Assembly: GCA_002842985.1 (NCBI GenBank)
Contig: PHEQ01000008.1
Coordinates: forward strand, 62,001-126,000
Direction of reading: 5' to 3'
DNA: 64,000 bases
Source: Alphaproteobacteria bacterium HGW-Alphaproteobacteria-1
Lineage (GTDB): Bacteria; Pseudomonadota; Alphaproteobacteria; Rhodobacterales; Rhodobacteraceae
Below, in pieces: positions 9,151-17,341 of the stretch (positions are counted from its first letter, which is position 1; each line of letters opens with the position of its first letter). Position numbers and translations under genes: made by a program. The notes under the pieces are model-generated. The model made no database searches. It was not told the origin of the DNA and saw nothing but the letters and a program-made list of their open reading frames with translations.

Positions 9151-10695
9151 TCAGGACCGGGCGGGGCTGCGGAAGCCGCCGATCACCCGGTCGAGAAGCG
9201 CGTTGAGATAGAGACCGTTCGCCAGATGCACCCGCAGGCCGGCAGTCGCGGGATGATGCGCCCAGAGCGGGAACAGCGCCTGAGCGAAGGCGACAAGGCC
9301 GAAGGACAGAAGCGCCAGCACGATCAGCGCCCATTCCAGCGCGCCGGGCACCGGGGCGGCGGGCAGACCGGGGCCCCAGACCGCCTGAGCCACCACCTGA
9401 AAGCCGAAATAGGCCAGCGCCGCAGCCAGCGACGCCGTGAGTGTGCGCCGCGTCAGCGCCCCGGGCGCAGCGTCGGCCAGCCCCTGCGCGATCAGGTAGG
9501 AGACGCCGAAGATCAGGATCGCCCCCAGCGCCAGCGCCTGCGCCGACTTTTCACCCGCCAAAGCCGTGAACCCCGCCGCCACCGCGCCATAAAGCACCAT
9601 TGCCAGCCCGAAGGACCGCAGTACCGCACCGGGCCCCGGCACGGCTACCGGCCCCGGCCTGCGGATCGCATTCACCGTCTGCACCGCGCCGCCCGAGGAC
9701 AGGAAGGCATGGGCCTTGTAGAGCGAATGCGCCACGATGTGCAGCAGCGCCAGCGCCCAAAGCCCCAGCCCGCATTGCAGGAGCATGAATCCCATCTGTG
9801 CCACCGTGGACCAGGCCAGCGCCGTCTTGACCGCGCTTTGCGTCAGCATCACCAGTGCTCCGAACAGCGCCGTGAAGCCGCCGATCATCACCAGCGCCGC
9901 CATCGCCCCGGGGCTGGCCTGCACAAGACCCGCCAGCGCGATCAGCATGACCCCGCCAGCGTTGATGATCCCGGCATGCAGCAGGGCCGAAACCGGGGTC
10001 GGCGCCTCCATCACCTCGGTCAGCCAGCCGTGCACCGGAAAGGATGCGCATTTCAACACCGCCGCCAGCACCACGCAGCCGATTCCGACCTGCGCCGACA
10101 GGGGCAACGCCGCAGCCGCGTTCAGGCCCGCCACGTCCACCGTGCCAAGGCCCTTCCAGAACAGCACCGCCGCCGCGATCAGCGCCAGATCGCCCGCGCC
10201 CCAGACCCGGATGAACTTGGCCGCTGCCCGCCGCGCTTCGGCCCGTTCGGGGTAGAACAGCAGAAGCTGCCGCAGCACCAGACCGGTCGCCACGAAGGCC
10301 GCGATCATCACCGGCAGGCTGGCCGCCTGCACCAGCACCAGCACCGCCGCGATGGCCGCCAGCGTCAGGCCGTGGAACGCCCCCTCGCGCGCCTCGCCGT
10401 CGAGATAGCGGCGGGCATAGCGCACGACCACCCACCCGACAAAGGCCACGAGCAGCGCCATCGTCACACTGACGGGATCGAGGCGCAGCAGCGCCGTCCC
10501 GCCAAGCGGCATCATCTGCGGCCCGGCCAGCAGAAGCTGCACAAGGCCGCCCGCCGCGCAGGCAAGCGCGGCCAGTGTCGCGCCCTCGGCCAGCCGCGGC
10601 AGAGCCCCCGGGCGGCGGCCCGGACGGCTCAGGAATAGAAGGGATGCCGCCAGGAGCGGCAGTGGTGCAAGGGCGGATAGAGCAAGGTCGGTCAT
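9151..10695 (-). CDS. dabB: DabB, NuoL-like membrane subunit of the DAB inorganic carbon transporter
   Basis: 514-residue polytopic membrane protein of the proton-conducting transporter family (NuoL/MrpA-like), with about 13-14 hydrophobic segments. Motifs include the central [14 protein letters not shown] region and the [21 protein letters not shown] block that carries the family's proton-path charged residues. In the DAB system this subunit couples cation flow to DabA. The adjacent DabA gene identifies it as DabB and not as a stray complex I subunit. It shares an AT-rich divergent promoter region with the LysR gene. Confidence 0.92.
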   Translation of the reverse strand: MTDLALSALAPLPLLAASLLFLSRPGRRPGALPRLAEGATLAALACAAGGLVQLLLAGPQMMPLGGTALLRLDPVSVTMALLVAFVGWVVVRYARRYLDGEAREGAFHGLTLAAIAAVLVLVQAASLPVMIAAFVATGLVLRQLLLFYPERAEARRAAAKFIRVWGAGDLALIAAAVLFWKGLGTVDVAGLNAAAALPLSAQVGIGCVVLAAVLKCASFPVHGWLTEVMEAPTPVSALLHAGIINAGGVMLIALAGLVQASPGAMAALVMIGGFTALFGALVMLTQSAVKTALAWSTVAQMGFMLLQCGLGLWALALLHIVAHSLYKAHAFLSSGGAVQTVNAIRRPGPVAVPGPGAVLRSFGLAMVLYGAVAAGFTALAGEKSAQALALGAILIFGVSYLIAQGLADAAPGALTRRTLTASLAAALAYFGFQVVAQAVWGPGLPAAPVPGALEWALIVLALLSFGLVAFAQALFPLWAHHPATAGLRVHLANGLYLNALLDRVIGGFRSPARS

Positions 10696-10792
10696 GTCGG
10701 CCTCCGGGGTTCAGGGAACTGGCCGTCGATCTAGCACTTGCCGAACATCCAGAAAATTACATATATTGCGCGTTAATGTTCTATATAATGGA
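10696..10792. promoter_or_regulatory. AT-rich divergent promoter region of dabB and the LysR gene
   Basis: A 97-bp gap between divergent genes. Its last 45 bases are strikingly AT-rich compared with the neighbours and contain an imperfect dyad, ACATATATTG (from about 10759) and CTATATAATG (10781-10790). LysR regulators usually bind such T-N11-A type dyads in divergent promoters, so this is the likely control site for the dab operon. Exact -35/-10 boxes are not clear. Confidence 0.5.
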
Positions 10793-11668
10793 ATGATGAG
10801 TCAGCTGAACCTGCACCATCTGCGCCTTTTCCGTGCCGTGGCCCGCGACGGCACGCTGACCGGCGCGGCGCGCACCCTGAACCTGTCGCAGTCGGCGCTG
10901 TCCACACAGCTGCGCACGCTCGAAGCGGCACTCGGGCAGGACCTGTTCGAACGCCGCGGGCGCGGGCTGGTGCTGACCGAGGCGGGGCGCATCGCGCTCG
11001 ACCATGCCGAGGCGATCTTCCGAACCGCCGAGGATCTGACCGCCACCCTGCGCGAAACCGGACGGGCGCGGCGGGCGCTGCGGGTGGGCGCGCTGGCCAC
11101 TCTGTCGCGCAACTTCCAGATGCAGTTCCTGCAGCCGCTGATTGGCCGGGCGGATGTCGAGGTCGTGTTGCGCGCAGGATCGCAGGACGAGCTGTTGCGC
11201 GGGCTGGAGGCGCTGGCGCTCGATGTGGTGCTGACCAACCTCGCGCCGGCCAGCGATGCCGCGAGCCCCTGGCTGGTGCATCGGCTCGACGAACAGCCCG
11301 TGGGGCTGATCGGCACGCCCGCCCGGCTCGGCCCGCGCGCAACGCCCCTGCGCGATCTGATGGCACGCGAGCCGCTGATCCTGCCCGCGCGGGGCAGCGC
11401 GCTGCGCGCGGGCTTCGATGCGCTGGCTGCCCGGCTTGACGTGAGCCCCGCCATCGCGGCCGAGGTGGACGACATGGCGATGATCCGCCTCCTGGCGCGT
11501 GCCGACGCAGGGTTGGCCGTCATCCCGCCCATCGTCGTTCGGGATGAGCTGTTGTCTGGCAAATTGCTTGAGGCCAGTCGACTGGATGGGATTGGTGAAA
11601 CCTTCCTTGCCGTTACAAGGGAACGGCGATTTCCAAATCCGCTCTTGGCCGAACTTCTGCGGGGCTGA
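10793..11668 (+). CDS. LysR-family regulator, divergent from the dab operon
   Basis: 291 residues. The LysR winged helix-turn-helix covers about residues 4-65 (LHHLRLFRAVARDGTLTGAA, LNLSQSALSTQLRTLE). A periplasmic-binding-like effector domain follows, ending with the usual AGLAVIPPIVV segment. Two ATG codons in tandem (10793 and 10796) are possible starts. LysR proteins such as CbbR/CcmR control carbon-concentrating genes in other bacteria, and the head-to-head position with dabB makes this the likely regulator of DAB expression. The ligand is unknown. Confidence 0.88.
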   Translation: MMSQLNLHHLRLFRAVARDGTLTGAARTLNLSQSALSTQLRTLEAALGQDLFERRGRGLVLTEAGRIALDHAEAIFRTAEDLTATLRETGRARRALRVGALATLSRNFQMQFLQPLIGRADVEVVLRAGSQDELLRGLEALALDVVLTNLAPASDAASPWLVHRLDEQPVGLIGTPARLGPRATPLRDLMAREPLILPARGSALRAGFDALAARLDVSPAIAAEVDDMAMIRLLARADAGLAVIPPIVVRDELLSGKLLEASRLDGIGETFLAVTRERRFPNPLLAELLRG

Positions 11669-11857
11669 GCCGGTTCGCTTCAGTCTTTCTTGCTCACCTG
11701 TCCCGGTAATCGACGGCGCCGCTCGCAGGCATAGGCGTGGAACTCGTCGTAGACGTGAAACCCCGGCGATCAGATCACCGCCGGAAACCACCCCGGACCA
11801 GCGGTGCCCCCAACCCACGGGGTGTCCTTCCCGCTTGCCAAGCTTGCACCGTCGTTC

Positions 11858-12439
11858 TCAAAGGTCTTGCACATATATGGTGGAGGTCGAGGCACCGTGG
11901 ATGCGGACGGTCTCTACCGGTTTTGCCCCCATGCGTGTGTAGAACCGGTGGGCGGGAAGAAGGCTTTCGCCCACGACAATTCGGTAGGCGGGCACACGTA
12001 TGGCGCGAAAATGGTCGTTAAGGGCGCGATAGAGCCGCTCTGCCGTTCCGCTGCCCCGAAATGCGGGGGCGACGGCGATACTGAACAATTCATGCCGGGG
12101 CAGGATTCCTGCGTCTCCGCTTGCGTCGCGGCGCCTGAGGATTTCGAGAATGCCCTTGATCTTGCGCGGCTGAACGAGAACCGGAGCAAGAGACAGGCCC
12201 AAGCTTGGCCAATCGCGCAACATCTGGCGATAGACCGGTCCCATACCGCACCCACCTGTGACAAAACCGGTGACGCGAGGGCCGTCCTTTTCGACAATCA
12301 GAACCGCAGTGTCGCAGAGGTCGATCGCCCGATAGAGGACATTCAGGAAGCGCGGGCCGAGGCTTGAAAGAAAGCCTTGCGATATACCGCTGGCATGCAG
12401 TTCTGCCACCTGCCGTATCGTCTGTGCGTCATGCGGCAT
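11858..12439 (-). CDS. GNAT-family N-acetyltransferase of a sugar-modification cassette
   Basis: 193 residues. The acetyl-CoA motif A is at about residues 119-140 (SIAVAPAFRGSGTAERLYRAL, with R128-G-S-G-T-A), followed by a beta-strand and a FYTRMGAKP motif B-like end. Its start overlaps the end of the sugar transferase gene by 11 bp, so the two are translated together. In this setting the likely job is N-acetylation of the 4-amino group made by the upstream aminotransferase, as PseH-like or WeeI-like enzymes do. That substrate is inferred from neighbours. About 190 bp beyond its stop, up to the convergent LysR gene, holds no recognisable gene. Confidence 0.8.
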   Translation of the reverse strand: MPHDAQTIRQVAELHASGISQGFLSSLGPRFLNVLYRAIDLCDTAVLIVEKDGPRVTGFVTGGCGMGPVYRQMLRDWPSLGLSLAPVLVQPRKIKGILEILRRRDASGDAGILPRHELFSIAVAPAFRGSGTAERLYRALNDHFRAIRVPAYRIVVGESLLPAHRFYTRMGAKPVETVRIHGASTSTIYVQDL

Positions 12440-13124
12440 TGTTGACCGCAGACCAATTTACATCCTGCGCGATGTCCTCTGGCGGTCTTGGCAGGTCGGG
12501 GAAGATGCGCCAGACGATGCCGGAGCGCGGGATCAGAACCACCCAGACTGTGAGCGCGATCAGCAACAGATAGGTCTTCACGCTCTGGTTGCGGACATAC
12601 CACTCTTCCAGTTTGCCTTTGTAGGGCATGATCACCTGATCATAGAACCGGTCCGGGTCATTGGCGGCGTGCATCATGTCTTCTTCACCGCGAAACACGA
12701 TCGACCCGATCCCCGACAGGCCCGGACGCACGGTCACGATGGCCTGTTGCGACGGGTCGGGAAAGGCATCGAAACAGCGTTGCGTCTGCGGGCGCGGGCC
12801 GATCACGCTCATGTCGCCGAGCAGGATGTTCAGCAGTTGCGGCAGTTCGTTTATCTTGGTCTTGCGCAGGAATTTTCCCACCGGCAGGACGCGCGGATCA
12901 TCCTTGAGCGTGACCGTGCCGGTGCCCATGTTGGGGCTGTTTTTCAGCATCGTGGCGAATTTCAGAAGGCTGAAATGCCCGCCACCCCGCCCGACACGGT
13001 TCTGACGGAAAAAGACTTCGCCTTCACCGCTGAACCGCAAGATGATGGCGATCGGCACCAGCAGCGGCGACAGCAGCAAGAGCGCTGCTCCGGAGAAGAC
13101 GACATCGAGAAGGCGCTGCACCAT
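12429..13124 (-). CDS. bacterial sugar transferase (phosphoglycosyl transferase family), with Asn in place of the catalytic Asp
   Basis: 231 residues. One re-entrant hydrophobic segment (about 8-29) is followed by the monotopic phosphoglycosyl transferase fold. The conserved DDPRVLPVGKFLRKTK, ELPQLLNILLGDMS and IGPRPQ blocks are present (about 75-112). A further hydrophobic helix near the C-terminus (about 184-200) is unusual. Family enzymes move a sugar-1-phosphate from UDP-sugar to undecaprenyl phosphate, using an Asp-Glu pair. Here the pair reads N92-E93 (KINELPQ), confirmed at the codon level (AAC GAA). The start is 3 bp after the dehydratase stop. It is probably the initiating transferase for the sugar made by this cassette. 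Confidence 0.86.
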   Translation of the reverse strand: MVQRLLDVVFSGAALLLLSPLLVPIAIILRFSGEGEVFFRQNRVGRGGGHFSLLKFATMLKNSPNMGTGTVTLKDDPRVLPVGKFLRKTKINELPQLLNILLGDMSVIGPRPQTQRCFDAFPDPSQQAIVTVRPGLSGIGSIVFRGEEDMMHAANDPDRFYDQVIMPYKGKLEEWYVRNQSVKTYLLLIALTVWVVLIPRSGIVWRIFPDLPRPPEDIAQDVNWSAVNNAA

Positions 13125-13127
13125 GGT

Positions 13128-14315
13128 CTACATCCTTGCATCAAGATACTTGCCGGTTTCCTTGTGATTGAAATCCGGGATCATGACGTTGAAAAGGGCG
13201 ACGATTTCCGGCTTGTCCCATGGTTGGGTGGCTCGAATACGCGCGATCTCGGCGATGAAGTGGTCGAGTTTCGCCGGATCGAACTCGGGCGTATTGCGAA
13301 TGACGCCGATATTGTCAAAGCGGTCCATGTCCAGATCTTCGGTCTCGGTGAAGAATTCCTCGAAATCCTTTTCGCCGGTGGTGTCGGAAGTAAATAAATA
13401 AACCGGCCATTTGCCTTGCGGGATCAGGTCGGCGGCGCTGTCGCGGGCCTCATCCTCGGTGGCGCATTCGTAAGGTTCATATCCGCGCGCGCGCAGGTAG
13501 CGGGTCGCGATGTCCGAAAACTTCGTAAGGTTCAGCGCCTCGCTGAGTTTTGGAAAGAATATATCCCTGTTTTCACCCAAAAGGCAGGACATCAGGCAGA
13601 GTTCGCCGGATTCCTGCGGCGTCACAAAATAGCGGCGCACATCGTTCGGCGCTGAAATCGGCTGGTTCTTGGCGAACCTCTGGTTGAAACCGTGCAACAG
13701 CGATCCGTCGGAAAAGGCAACATTTGCGAACCGCGCCGTGGAGATCGGCAGCTTCAGGCTCTCGCGCATCAGGAACATTTCCATGATCCTTTTGCTCGCC
13801 CCCATCATGTTGACGGGATTCGCGGCCTTGTCCGTCGAAACGCAGAAGTATTTGCCGGCCCCTGTGTCGCGCGCGGCCTGCAGCGTCGAGATCGTGTTGA
13901 GGACATTGACCTCAATCAGTCGCATGAGCGTGTAGGGGTCTTTTTCGCTGCGGACATGCTTTAACGCGGACAGGTTGAGCACGTAGTCGTAGCCGGTATT
14001 GGCCGCCATGAGTGCCTCGAACTCCCGGCTGCCACAGTCGATTGCAAAGGTGCGGAAATCGGCGTCGTTATAGCCAAGCGTGCTGCGGATGTCGCGCACC
14101 AGTTCGACCATGTTGTTTTCGCTGATATCCACCACATGCAGGGCGCGGGGATTGCGTTTGAATATCTCGCGCGTGACCGCCTGCCCGATGGACCCCGCGC
14201 CCCCGATCACCAGAAAGCGAGAGGCCCCGACCCGCTCGCGCAACGCTGCGTCATGACGCTCGATGTCGGTATCGAAAAGTTGCCGGTCGCGGCCGATCAA
14301 ACCCAGGATATTCAT
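13128..14315 (-). CDS. UDP-N-acetyl-sugar 4,6-dehydratase, polysaccharide biosynthesis (PglF/CapD type, without membrane domain)
   Basis: 395-residue extended SDR. The NAD motif GGAGSIGQ is at about residues 38-45. Other blocks are ALKHVRSEKDP at 117-127, STDKAANPVN at 160-169 and MMGASKR at 170-176. The SDR catalytic Tyr position carries Met (M171-x3-K175), as in PglF/WbpM/CapD-type dehydratases and unlike FlaA1/PseB. The long N-terminal membrane domain of PglF is absent, so it is cytosolic like LegB. It should make the UDP-4-keto-6-deoxy sugar that the overlapping upstream aminotransferase uses. The coding ends overlap by 4 bp. Confidence 0.88.
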   Translation of the reverse strand: MNILGLIGRDRQLFDTDIERHDAALRERVGASRFLVIGGAGSIGQAVTREIFKRNPRALHVVDISENNMVELVRDIRSTLGYNDADFRTFAIDCGSREFEALMAANTGYDYVLNLSALKHVRSEKDPYTLMRLIEVNVLNTISTLQAARDTGAGKYFCVSTDKAANPVNMMGASKRIMEMFLMRESLKLPISTARFANVAFSDGSLLHGFNQRFAKNQPISAPNDVRRYFVTPQESGELCLMSCLLGENRDIFFPKLSEALNLTKFSDIATRYLRARGYEPYECATEDEARDSAADLIPQGKWPVYLFTSDTTGEKDFEEFFTETEDLDMDRFDNIGVIRNTPEFDPAKLDHFIAEIARIRATQPWDKPEIVALFNVMIPDFNHKETGKYLDARM

Positions 14316-15496
14316 GCGCTCAGCCTGTGAAACTCGTTTTCTGGGACGCTGGACGGAATGTTGACAATGCGATCAACCAGCCAGCGCGAGGTCTCAAGCC
14401 CGTCTGTCTGGCATTGTGAGAACGCGTCAAGTTCGCTCATCAGGCGCCAGATCGGTCGTGTCATGACACCCTTTGAATTGGTGTATTCGAGAAACGCGTC
14501 GCGCTCTGCTCGATCATTGAGGCGCAGCGCGTTAAGCCAGTAATTCGCCGTCGTGCCGTCTATGGGATCGACAAAGTGGATGCCATGCGCCTGACAGAAG
14601 GCCCGATAGCGCGCCGCGATATCGGCCTTTATTTCCAACATCGCCGGGAGTTTTTCCATCTGGGCACAGCCCAGTGCCGCGTTGAGATTGGGCAGCCGGT
14701 AGTTGTAGCCGACCTCATCATGGACGAAGTCCCATGCGTGCGGCACCTTGGCCGTGGTCGTCAGGTGCTTGGCGCGATCGGCGAGCGCATGATCGTTGGT
14801 GACGATCATACCGCCGCCGCCGGTCGTGATGATCTTGTTTCCGTTGTAGCTGAGTGTTGCCAGCTTCCCGAAAGAGCCCGTGTGACGCGTGCCGACATAG
14901 CTGCCAAGCGACTCGGCTGCATCCTCGACCAGCGTGATCCCGAATTCGTCGCAGATGTCCGCAATTTCCGCGATGCGGCAGGGCAGGCCAAAGGTGTGCA
15001 TCGGCACGCAGGCCGCGATCCGTGCGCCGGTCGTTGCGTTGAGCGTTTGCCCACCCGCGCGCCGGGTGTTGGTTTCCAGCCAATGACGCAGCGCCGCAGG
15101 GCTCATCCCCATCGTATCCTCATCGACATCGATAAAGACGGGGGATGCGGCGATGTAGCTGATCGAGTTACAGGTCGCCACGAAGGTCAGGGCCTGGGAC
15201 AGAACCTCGTCGCCCGGACGCACACCCGCGACGAGCAGCGCCATATGCAACGCTGCGGTTCCGTTCATCGTCGCAATGGCGCGTGCGCAGCCGGTGAACT
15301 GGGCGGTGCGCTCTTCGAATTCGGTGACGCGCGCCCCCACCGATGAGACGAAATTCGAGTCTATGGTTTGCGTCAGATAGCTCCGTTCATTCCCTACGAA
15401 CACAGGACGGTGCAAGGGAACCGGAGACGGGCCGAATATCGTGTGAACCAGCTCTATCAGCGAGTCTGCAAGGCATGAATTGTTATTTATTTTCAT
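14312..15496 (-). CDS. legC: LegC-like PLP-dependent sugar aminotransferase (DegT/DnrJ/EryC1/StrS)
   Basis: 394 residues. The LegC-type N-terminus (LIELVHTIFGPSPVPLHRP, then NFVSSVGARVTEFE) comes before the aspartate aminotransferase fold. The PLP lysine is K221 in SYNGNKIITTGGGG, and the PLP-binding Asp is in EDAAESLGS at 191-199. It would aminate the 4-keto group of the dehydratase product. It is the first gene of the four-gene cassette, and the stop overlaps the next start by 4 bp. Its 295-bp upstream gap, up to the tRNA, is AT-richer near the start and presumably holds the operon promoter; I see nothing else there. Confidence 0.88.
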   Translation of the reverse strand: MKINNNSCLADSLIELVHTIFGPSPVPLHRPVFVGNERSYLTQTIDSNFVSSVGARVTEFEERTAQFTGCARAIATMNGTAALHMALLVAGVRPGDEVLSQALTFVATCNSISYIAASPVFIDVDEDTMGMSPAALRHWLETNTRRAGGQTLNATTGARIAACVPMHTFGLPCRIAEIADICDEFGITLVEDAAESLGSYVGTRHTGSFGKLATLSYNGNKIITTGGGGMIVTNDHALADRAKHLTTTAKVPHAWDFVHDEVGYNYRLPNLNAALGCAQMEKLPAMLEIKADIAARYRAFCQAHGIHFVDPIDGTTANYWLNALRLNDRAERDAFLEYTNSKGVMTRPIWRLMSELDAFSQCQTDGLETSRWLVDRIVNIPSSVPENEFHRLSA

Positions 15497-15791
15497 TTAA
15501 ATACTCATCCTTTAAAGCACAAAGGGACGGCAGCGAAAGAAACGGGTTTCAGACTGACATACATGCTTTTGCTCAGGGTCTACACGCCATGTTCGGCGCA
15601 GACAAGTCCGAGCATTTGACACCATTGCGGCCTTCGCTGGATTCGTGCCGTGTCTATCTTTGTTGGTGAATGTTTCGCGCGTGACTGCAAGGAATCGATC
15701 ACGGTCAGTTTTCGACCGGTCGCGTCTATCAGGCGGCGAGGGTCACGCCAAACGCCCCGAGCCGCGGAAAAATGAGAACATATCACAAAGA

Positions 15792-15868
15792 TGGTAGGCC
15801 CGGAGGGACTCGAACCCCCAACCAAGGCGTTATGAGCGCCCTGCTCTGACCAATTGAGCTACAGGCCC
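15792..15868 (-). tRNA. tRNA with CAT anticodon, probably tRNA-Ile2 (lysidine type), otherwise elongator tRNA-Met
   Basis: 77 nt with encoded CCA. The acceptor stem is GGGCCTG/CGGGCCT. The anticodon stem GGGCG/CGCCT has loop CTCATAA and anticodon CAT (15832-15834 on the plus strand). The T-stem is GGGGG/CCCTC with loop TTCGAGT. It is not an initiator, because it lacks three G:C pairs above the anticodon loop. Acceptor pairs C4:G69 and C5:G68 match known TilS determinants of E. coli tRNA-Ile2, so Ile2 is favoured. Confidence 0.9.
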
Positions 15869-15958
15869 GACCTGATCCTCTGCTACCATGTCGCGGGCGA
15901 GCGTCAAGGCTTTCATGCGCACTGGACAGGGCGCGCGGGCGGGCCTAGCATCACGGCC

Positions 15959-16300
15959 ATGAGCGATTGGGACGGCAGGCGTTGGACAGACATGGGCGGA
16001 CAGGACGCGGGGCCTGTGCCGATGGAGGGGCATGACTTCGCGCTTTGGGAAAAGCGCGTGGATGCGCTGATGGTGCTTTGCGGGCAAAAGGACCTCTTTA
16101 CCGTGGACGGGCTGCGTCGCGCGCTCGAGGATATGGGCGAGGAAGCGTTCGAGAAGATGAGCTATTACGAACGCTGGATCGCCGCGGTGAACCAGAACTT
16201 GCTGGAGGCCGGGGCCTATAGCCTCGAAGAGCTGGCCGCCCGGATGGACGAGGTGGCACGGCGCGGCGAGAGTTATGGCGAGGCGCAGGCCCATGCCTGA
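15959..16300 (+). CDS. N-terminal half of a split nitrile hydratase/thiocyanate hydrolase beta subunit
   Basis: 113 residues. MGGQDAGPVPMEG near the start and KMSYYERWIAAVNQNLLEAG further on match the N-terminal half of nitrile hydratase beta subunits, where the YYERW Arg helps form the active site. A start further upstream would run through the tRNA gene, so ATG at 15959 is chosen. The next two genes overlap it and each other. Three-subunit enzymes with a beta chain split this way include thiocyanate hydrolase (order B-A-C, as here) and toyocamycin nitrile hydratase. Some small nitrile hydratase cobalt chaperones also resemble this half, so a chaperone role is possible. Confidence 0.82.
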   Translation: MSDWDGRRWTDMGGQDAGPVPMEGHDFALWEKRVDALMVLCGQKDLFTVDGLRRALEDMGEEAFEKMSYYERWIAAVNQNLLEAGAYSLEELAARMDEVARRGESYGEAQAHA

Positions 16301-16571
16301 GCGCGTGCGCGTCAAGGCGCTGACGCCGCCCGGCCATGTGCGCGCGCCGTGGTATCTGCGCGGAAAGACGGGGGTGATCGAGCGGCCGCTGGGCCAGTTC
16401 GCCAACCCCGAACAGCTTGCCTATGGCCTGCCCGCCGAGCGCAGGCCGCTTTACCGCGTGCGCTTTACCATGGCCGAGATCTGGGGCGACGCGGCAGAGG
16501 CCCCCGCCGACACGCTTGATGCCGAGATCTACGGCCACTGGCTCGAGAGGGTGGACAGCCATGCCCCATGA
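16293..16571 (+). CDS. C-terminal half of a split nitrile hydratase/thiocyanate hydrolase beta subunit
   Basis: 92 residues from ATG 16293 (a start at 16275 is also possible). RVRVKALTPPGHVRAPWYLRGKTGVIER and PLYRVRFTMAEIWGD are the SH3-like C-terminal domain of nitrile hydratase beta subunits. The domain covers nearly the whole protein. The start lies 8 bp inside the previous gene, and its stop lies 11 bp inside the alpha-like gene, so the three are tightly co-translated. Alone this domain is not catalytic; it must pair with the N-terminal half and the metal-bearing subunit. Confidence 0.85.
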   Translation: MPERVRVKALTPPGHVRAPWYLRGKTGVIERPLGQFANPEQLAYGLPAERRPLYRVRFTMAEIWGDAAEAPADTLDAEIYGHWLERVDSHAP

Positions 16572-17223
16572 CCATCGCGACCATGACCACCATCACTTCC
16601 ACCACGAGGGGATGAGCCCCTCGGGCCATCCCTATCGCGGCGACAATGACGGCCCGCTCGGCTATTGGCAGCGAATGGAGATCGCGGTGCGCGAATTGCT
16701 GGTGGAAAAGGGCGTTCTGACCCCCGCCGAAATCGCGGCGCAGATCGAGGCGATGGATGCCCGCAGCCCCGCCAACGGCGCGGCGGTGGTGGCGCGGGCC
16801 TGGGTCGATCCTGATTTCAAGGCGCGGCTGCTGGCCGATGCCTCAGCGGCGAGCCGCGAGATGGGGTTCGATATCGGCCCGCTCAACCTGATCGCGGTGG
16901 AGAACACCGCCGACACGCATAACCTCATCGTCTGCACGCTCTGTTCATGCTATCCGCGCAACCTGCTGGGCCTGCCGCCCGACTGGTACAAGACCCGCGC
17001 CTATCGCAGCCGCGCGGTGCGCGAGCCGCGCAGCGTCTTGCGCGAGTTCGGCCTGGAATTGCCCGATGACGTGACCGTGCGCGTCCATGACAGCACCGCC
17101 GACATGCGCTATATCGTGCTGCCCGCGCGCCCCGAGGGGACCGAGGGCATGGACGAGGCGCAACTGGCCGCACTGGTCACGCGGGATTCGATGATCGGCA
17201 CAGGGGTGCCGCGCCAGCCATAA
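16561..17223 (+). CDS. cobalt-type nitrile hydratase alpha / thiocyanate hydrolase gamma subunit with His-rich N-terminus
   Basis: 220 residues. The metal-binding claw is C125-T-L-C128-S-C130; Thr between the first two ligands is typical of cobalt enzymes (iron forms have Ser). GLPPDWYK and AYRSRAVREPRSVLREFG follow as in the family. The first 15 residues hold eight histidines (MPHDHRDHDHHHFHH), which could bind cobalt. CYPRN has Arg where many nitrile hydratases have Trp. The enzyme hydrates nitriles to amides, or splits thiocyanate to COS and ammonia; sequence alone does not decide. No separate activator gene follows. Confidence 0.88.
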   Translation: MPHDHRDHDHHHFHHEGMSPSGHPYRGDNDGPLGYWQRMEIAVRELLVEKGVLTPAEIAAQIEAMDARSPANGAAVVARAWVDPDFKARLLADASAASREMGFDIGPLNLIAVENTADTHNLIVCTLCSCYPRNLLGLPPDWYKTRAYRSRAVREPRSVLREFGLELPDDVTVRVHDSTADMRYIVLPARPEGTEGMDEAQLAALVTRDSMIGTGVPRQP

Positions 17224-17341
17224 TCGCAGGGCCGCTTGCTTGAGGCAAACCCCGGACCTGATCCAGCCCGATAACATATGTGCATGGCCTGCGCTCGGGC
17301 TGCCCGGTGGCCGGGTTTTGCGCCTAACTTGGCACGCCCCC

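Noticed and set aside
6714..9206. 830-codon open frame antisense to dabA
   Set aside because: Arg/Gly-rich translation without motifs, exactly opposite a well-supported gene; an artefact of high GC.
11669..11857. Possible 3' fragment on the minus strand between the LysR and GNAT genes
   Set aside because: About 30 codons after an in-frame stop, with no family I can recognise; not enough to call a pseudogene.
15792..15868. CAT-anticodon tRNA considered as an attachment site for the glycan cassette
   Set aside because: No copy of its 3' end was found at the other side of the cassette and no integrase is present.
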